A DNA stretch of 64,000 nt from Pochonia chlamydosporia 170. Taxonomy: Eukaryota > Ascomycota > Sordariomycetes > Hypocreales > Clavicipitaceae. The translations under genes and the position numbers were made by a program. Under the pieces are notes generated by a model. The model made no database searches and was not told the DNA's origin. It saw only the letters and a program-made list of their open reading frames with translations. The stretch lies in contig NC_035790.1 in NCBI RefSeq assembly GCF_001653235.2, forward strand, positions 8,308,001-8,372,000. The letters run 5' to 3'. Below are positions 58,727 to 64,000 of the stretch, in pieces (position 1 is the stretch's first letter; every line of letters starts with the position of its first letter).

Positions 58727-60026
58727 ATGCAAGCTGATTGTACTACCATCACTCCCACGGCCAAATGGGCCGGGCTTGGTCTAGTCTTTGAAACAGAGGA
58801 TGAACAAGCTTCTTATGAGACCCTTGTTTCCCGCTGTCACGAGGAAGGCCTAATCCAGTGGAGCGCAACATCAACATCGCCTCACGGCAATGAAGATTGT
58901 GGTGTTAGCGATGCCGTAACCCTCTTGTATGCCAGCTATTCAACAAACAATGAGGCAACTTCAGCGTGCTAATTCCTCTACTGGCGGTTCCTCCGGGGGA
59001 AGTCATGTAACGTCGACGTAGCCTTCCAACAATTTAAATTAGCTCAAGAAATTCGAGGGTCATTCGACTTCGTTGCGGAGTACGAAAGTATTGATATAGA
59101 CGACTTTGACGATGCCAGAAATATTGTCAGTCACGCACTCCGCTGCTATACTGGATTCCTACTAATAATGGACTGTAGTATCCTCACTGGACTGGAGGTC
59201 GAGATAGGAGTGGACGGCCCATCTGCTTTTATCAAGTTGGCCTTGTCAAAGACCAAAGTCTGGAAAGATACAACCAAAACAGAGAGCCAAGGGATGCCGC
59301 TTGTGGCGCAACAGCGTCCTTGGCGAGGCGTCAAACTATCATGGTCACTGACTATCTCACAAGATTCGTATTCCCACTCTGCTCTGCAATGCGCGATCGA
59401 CCAGAGCCTGAGAGAGCGCTGTCAAGTGGTATGTACGTGGTCGATGCATCAGGCTTGACATTTTCGCGACTTTGGGGCCTTAGGAACCTTATACAGGACT
59501 TTAACTTTTTGTTGTCAACTTGCTATCCGGAAATCTTGCAACACGCATATGTATGTGGTCGGGCGTCAGCCACAAGAACAGCCATTTCCCGCAGATAACA
59601 AGACTAACGGATGTATTCTAGATCATCAACCCTCCGTTAGGCTTTGGGGCAATGTGGAATCTAGTAAAGAGGTGGCTTGATCCGCGAACAGCCAGCAAGT
59701 TCACAATCGTGCCAGCAGCCGATACGCTACGCATCTTGGAGGAGTCAATTGACATAGAAAACATACCAACGCTGTTTGGCGGAAACTTCAGCTTTCAACA
59801 TGGAATGCAGCCCAAGTTGGAGAGCGCTATGATACGTTCCCTAACATTGACGCCTAGTTTGGTCGCTCAGTTGCCCCCTGGGCCGATCCAGCTCAGGCAT
59901 GAGGACGGCCGAATGGAGCTTGTCGCTGTGGGAACCTTGGAAGAAAAGGAGCGCCAAGACCTTCTCGGACATTTGAGCCTTCTGACAGAACAGGAAGCAA
60001 AGATCGATGGAGGTATTACTGCGTAG
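58727..60026 (+). CDS. CRAL-TRIO (Sec14-like) lipid-transfer protein, N-terminal motif damaged or spliced out
   Basis: Sec14-like proteins carry phospholipids or other hydrophobic ligands between membranes. The in-frame start is ATG at 58727. Exon ends are clear at 59125/59179 (AGAAATATT-TATCCTCAC, giving ARNI-YPHWTGGRDRSGRP) and at 59550/59622 (HAY-IINPPLGFGAMW). The CRAL-TRIO core is well kept: TDYLTRFVFPLCSAM, MYVVDASGLTF, WGLRNLIQDFNFLLSTCYPE, VKRWLDPRTASKF and IPTLFGGNFSF. Upstream, an in-frame TAA (58970-58972) precedes the conserved WRFLRGKSCNVDVAFQQF. A canonical GT-AG intron (58916-59002) would remove the stop but also most of WRFLRGK. With it the product is 362 residues. The gene may be functional with an altered N-terminus or newly inactivated. 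Confidence 0.65.
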
Positions 60027-61230
60027 GAAGTATCTGTTTATGCCGGCAGATAGTCATGGTTGTTGCTTGACCCAACCGGGCCTAGAAGAGTCGCTCCACT
60101 CAGGTATCTTTGCAGCAGGCACCGAGATCAATATAGATTATTCGTCCGTAGACCTCGTGTCTAAAAGATATGTTTCGAAATTCTTTGCCGCCCTCGCTTT
60201 CAGTCCCGCCGGGTTGCAACTCAGGCGGCCAACCTGGGACCCATAATACACAAGGCCGCTTCGGCTCGCTTTTCAGCTCAATTCACACCCATCTCTCGTC
60301 TTTTTCCCTTTCAGCTTTAATTAATAGCGACCAATTTTGTCATGTATCAGTTTTCTCGATGCTCACTAACTAACGCATCGGCAATGTAAAAAGCTCCTCC
60401 ACAGCCTTTACATGTCAGGAAAACTGGCTGGCTGATGTCCAGGATATCTGTGGAGTAAGCAGGGATATTTGACGCCGCCAACCTGCAACATGAGCACGAG
60501 CTGCGGCTTGGCGAAGATACCTACGACAATATGCCAAAAGTTTTGCGGATCTCGGAGATGGATGCTGGATCTAGGTGGGCAGATTTGGCTAACCATACTA
60601 TACAGCTTCACAAATGTCCCACACGGCCTGTCTGGTTTCGTATGACCTTATATTTTGTGAGAGAAATATGGCAGTAGCTACTTGCATTGCTCAACAGTCA
60701 CTGTCCAGTACTGCATGAGTGGTGATAACTTCCGCATTGGACACCGCCTTTTCAACGTGCACTGTGCCGCCAATATACCATTTGCGGATCAAAGCTGTAG
60801 TGAAGAGGTACGAAACAGAAGCGTTACAGAGACCCATGTACAGCTGCAGTGACAGTACGAAGCTCAATGTCATGCAGGTTGAAGATGGAAATTAGTCGTC
60901 GAGATTTACGCATGGTCTTGCAGAAGTTCAGAATGTAAAATTGATTTCACCATGAATTCAAGACTAAGCTGCGCACATTACATCAGACCACATACACCCC
61001 TACATATGTAGCATTTTTACCAAAAGGCTCACAGGAGCTGCCTGTCGCACTTGCGTTGTTCTCTGGCCCAACGCTTTAGCGAACTCTGCTATATAGCTCG
61101 CTGGCTGCATCAATCTCCCCACTAGAAGCGTCAATTGCTTTTCGGCACTCTATAATATTACAAGAATCGACACAAGTCCCCGTTATCTGCACTTGATCAG
61201 TGGCCTGGAATAAGGCCATAATAAGTCAAG
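60027..61230. other. Intergenic stretch with unassigned minus-strand frames
   Basis: About 1.2 kb. A minus-strand stretch at 60691-60873 (for example CNASVSYLFTTALIRKWYIG, then NAEVITTHAVLD) has protein-like composition but is too short and has no recognised domain. It may be a gene fragment. No promoter element is assigned for the propeller gene to the right. Confidence 0.35.
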
Positions 61231-62849
61231 ATGAAGTATGTCGCAGAGTTTGGCGGCTCCATCGTAAGTAAATCACACTCGTCGAATATTCTGTCATCAT
61301 TACTTACGACTTGTAGGCTCTAGGTGTAAGCCAGATCTTGTCCTCTCAAGCGCTAGATGGTGAAGCTTTCAAAGGAGAGGCAATGAAACCATGCACACTA
61401 CATCCCGTGCCTGAGTATCATGCTCCTTTCCAGACCATCCATGGCGACCTCGGAAACACGCGCACCAGAGACTGCGACGCGCCCTTGGGCGTGAACACGA
61501 CTGTTGACTCGTGGAACATACCGTCCTTTGGTCCGATTTTCTGGGACGACAAAGGGCGAGTCACTACGACGATTGTCCTCGAAGGTGGTGTTGCGTACCT
61601 AGCGGCTCTTGATCCAGATACTTATGAGATCTTGACTACCTACCCGTCACTGAATGAAACATCCAATGTGAGGCTATCCTCCGTTATTTACACCCAAGTG
61701 CTTGGCAATCGTATCATCTTCCCGGACAATGATCAGCACATTCTGGAAATGGAACGCATCGACACTGAGGATACCACAAGTTTTGTCAAAACCCGGGACA
61801 CCAGCCTCTCTGGCCATATTGAGGAAAATTCCAAGCTTATTGGCGTTACCCACGACTCGGTTGGAAATGTGTGGTTTGCAACCGGGGGCATCACGACTTT
61901 GCACGCTGCGACCGCCCTCTCTGCCACTGTTGGGTATATAGAGCCGGACGGCACAATCCACGCTACTAAGCTCGAAAACGCTCAAATAGAAAACAGCTTC
62001 GCTGTCAGTGGAAAGAGGGTGTTTTTGGTAACTGGGCCGGCGGGTTCAACTGATACACCGGACGCCAAGGGGCATCTTTATGCTCTAGAGGCCGGCCCAA
62101 ATGGAGTAAAAATTGTCTTCACGGCTCCGTACGACGCCGGAAGTGGCATCAAAAAGGGTGCACTCTCCCGTGGATCAGGAGCATCACCTTCATTACTGGG
62201 TCACAAATATGTGGCTGTTACCGACAACGCCGACGACCAAATCCGTATCAATATTTTCAAGCAACACCCTGACAAGACCGAAGATGTCAAACCTATTTGC
62301 AGGGTCCCCATATTCGAGGCTGGAGAGGGCGCGGTCGAAAATGCAATGGTTTCTCATTGGGATGGGGCGTCTACATACAGTGTGATTGCAAACAATTTCT
62401 TCAACGCTCCAGCTGCCTTTCAACTATTTACTGGTCGCAACTGGCCGCTTGACGACTCGCTTCTTAATGCCCCGTTCAACAATCTCACGCAACTCGCTCC
62501 TGGAATGGTCAGGGTGGATCTGGATGAAGAAACAATGTCTTGCACAACACGCTGGTACAACAAGGATATCCGGACTCACCTGTCACCAATTCTATCCACG
62601 CGTACTGGCTTGCTGTACGTGAGCACCCAGGATTTTGATCTTGCTGTGAAGGGCAGTTATCAATATTACCTTGCGGCATTTGACTTCCAATCTGGCAAGG
62701 AAGTTTGGAGGGTCAGAAAAGGTGCTGGTGGTTCATTCCTTGCAACTTTACCACCAGTGTTGACGAGCGATGGAGGTGTTGGTCAATGTGTGGTCAGAGG
62801 ATTTGTGAAGACTAGAGATAGCCGTGTGAGCCAAGTAGAGAGTCCTTAG
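61231..62849 (+). CDS. PQQ-repeat-like beta-propeller protein, probably secreted
   Basis: Two exons (61231-61263 and 61317-62849, intron 53 nt) give 521 residues. The tiny first exon MKYVAEFGGSI joins ALGVSQILSSQALDG to make a weak signal-peptide-like leader. The rest is made of repeated beta-rich units: GGVAYLAALDPDTYEILTTY, NVWFATGGITTLHAAT, GHLYALEAGPNG and YYLAAFDFQSGKEVWRVRKG. The last has the form of a PQQ/quinoprotein propeller blade (xxLxAxDxxTGKxxW). No cofactor site or catalytic residue can be named. The Cys content is low. Its neighbours are a Sec14-like gene and a sulfotransferase-like gene. Function is unknown. Confidence 0.65.
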
Positions 62850-63026
62850 GGATCCAGTAGTACACAGCTTATGCCTTACCATATGATTGATTACTTCTCT
62901 TCTCCATCCATGTCACTGGTTGGATGTTCCTTATTGGTAATAACTCTTTACTTGTGAACCATTATATTGCCTATCTGTCTCACACCTATATAACTCTAGT
63001 TTCTCGAAACCCATCTTGCCTTTCGA

Positions 63027-63926
63027 CTATTGCAAAATTTTGGTAATACTCCCAGTTTGAAACGCATTTCGAGTAGAGTTGAGGAAGACATTGTTGAGAA
63101 TATCCAAATTCGTCAGCTCCGAGTACGTCGTCAGTCTCATGTACATGGCAAAGCCAATGACAACTAGTGCGAATAGCCATGGAAAAGACTTCTTCGCCGC
63201 GCGTTTTGCATCCCTGTTGATGATTTCCACAATTTTCGCCTGGATAGCCGCTCTCTCATTTACCCTTGGGAAGGGCACGTTGGGTACCGGCCTCTGGAGA
63301 AATTCGCAAAGAGGGCCCCAACCTGTCTTCAAATCGAAAATGAGAAGCTCAGACGGATCCTTCATCTTTCGTATCTGAGCGTGCTGGCGATCATAGAGGG
63401 ACCTGGCATTCGCGCGAATCTCATGCACATTCCTGGCGTTGAACATACCCAGGACTATCTTGCGACAACCGCCCAGATACTGCGAACCAAACAGCGGCTC
63501 CAAAAAAGAACAATAGAAGTCCGCCGGCCAGCCGAACAAGTACTTGAAGACGCCATCATTCAAGCTCTCGTACCATTGATCGAAAGGCCGGATGACAAGG
63601 ATAACTTTGGCATTTGGGTAGCACTTGATGAGCTGAGTTGCAAACATCCCGGCCACGTCTGTGCTGGCTTCGCAATTCCAGTATATCTCTTCCCACTCCT
63701 CCAGAGTAAAATCTGTCCCTCTGTAGGTTGGGAGGACTGGGAAAGATGCATCCGCAGCGCGGGCAAGCGGCGCAATGAGCCCGGGATTTTTATCAACAAT
63801 GTCTACCCCATGACAAACATTTTCGTAGCCCAAGATTGTTAAAGCTTTTGCAATAGAAGCCGATCCAGTTCGAGGTAGTCCTAGAGAGAGGACCTTCATC
63901 CTGGGGTTGCTTGGTGATGGTAACAT
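63027..63926 (-). CDS. Sulfotransferase-family P-loop protein with C-terminal membrane anchor
   Basis: A single-exon gene of 299 residues. A second in-frame ATG nine codons in (MKVLSLGLPRTGSASIAKAL) is the more usual family start. The motif GLPRTGSASI is the 5'-phosphosulfate-binding loop of fungal sulfotransferase-like proteins, which databases often mislabel as epimerases. Also seen: the helix FATQLIKCYPNAKVILVIRP, the conserved WY pair in FDQWYESLN, and LLIFDLKTGWGPLCEFL near the 3'-phosphate site. The C-terminal RAAKKSFPWLFALVVIGFAMY is a single membrane segment after basic residues. The acceptor substrate is unknown. No intron is present. Being at the right edge, its further neighbours cannot be seen. 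Confidence 0.8.
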   Translation of the reverse strand: MLPSPSNPRMKVLSLGLPRTGSASIAKALTILGYENVCHGVDIVDKNPGLIAPLARAADASFPVLPTYRGTDFTLEEWEEIYWNCEASTDVAGMFATQLIKCYPNAKVILVIRPFDQWYESLNDGVFKYLFGWPADFYCSFLEPLFGSQYLGGCRKIVLGMFNARNVHEIRANARSLYDRQHAQIRKMKDPSELLIFDLKTGWGPLCEFLQRPVPNVPFPRVNERAAIQAKIVEIINRDAKRAAKKSFPWLFALVVIGFAMYMRLTTYSELTNLDILNNVFLNSTRNAFQTGSITKILQ

Positions 63927-64000
63927 GTTCAGTCTTTGTGAAATTTTGTTCTAAATTTGACAATGAAGTTGCGAGACTGTCGTCTGTAATTGGTAGTTGG

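Noticed and set aside
60007..60246. Plus-strand frame overlapping the end of the CRAL-TRIO gene
   Set aside because: Begins inside the last exon in another frame, with no domain and no splice path joining it to the gene.
1..64000. CRISPR arrays, rRNA genes, bacterial operons or viral genomes
   Set aside because: No regularly spaced repeats, rRNA-like conserved cores or polycistronic layout were seen; intron structure shows fungal nuclear DNA.

Overview
This window looks like nuclear DNA of a filamentous ascomycete, most likely a Sordariomycete of the order Hypocreales. Most genes carry short introns of about 50-75 nt with GTAAGT-like donors, CTAAC-like branch points and AG acceptors. The gene set includes ERG24, a FIT2/SCS3 protein, a fungal P450, MFS and SRPK families and a GH3 beta-glucosidase very close to Trichoderma Cel3B. 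Genes lie on both strands with long intergenic spaces and no operons. All exon structures below were worked out by hand from splice signals and reading-frame continuity.

Layout. 1-9.6 kb: a partial GST, a small coiled-coil protein, an APH-fold phosphotransferase, a FIT2/SCS3 lipid-droplet protein, an Ap4A phosphorylase and an HTH/Myb-type DNA-binding protein. 9.6-13.3 kb: no supportable gene. 13.3-26.7 kb: a four-exon cytochrome P450, a conserved fungal protein of unknown role, a small secreted protein with an odd start, an SRPK-like kinase, two uncharacterised proteins and a six-exon MFS transporter. 27.9-29 kb: a decayed Ty3/gypsy retrotransposon (gag and protease) with transition-type nonsense changes that suggest RIP. 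A cysteine-rich secreted effector-like gene lies in AT-rich DNA beside it (30.5 kb). 32-35.6 kb: an MRL1-type sorting receptor and ERG24, divergently transcribed. 38-39 kb: one doubtful hypothetical gene. 41.3-47.8 kb: a secreted GH3 beta-glucosidase, a MAPEG protein and a short-chain dehydrogenase. 47.8-51.6 kb: gene-poor, with a local tandem duplication.

51.6-64 kb: an SDR, a fatty-acid-hydroxylase-superfamily enzyme, a geranylgeranyl diphosphate synthase with DDVED and DDYQN motifs, a CRAL-TRIO (Sec14-like) protein with a damaged or re-spliced N-terminal motif, a PQQ-repeat-like beta-propeller protein and a membrane-anchored sulfotransferase-family protein. This block is the best candidate for something undescribed. 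A GGPP synthase beside tailoring-type oxidoreductases, a lipid-transfer protein and a sulfotransferase could be the edge of a terpenoid cluster that continues past the right end. No terpene cyclase or prenyltransferase is visible inside the window, so this is inference.

The window shows no CRISPR array, rRNA, confident tRNA or bacterial-type operon.
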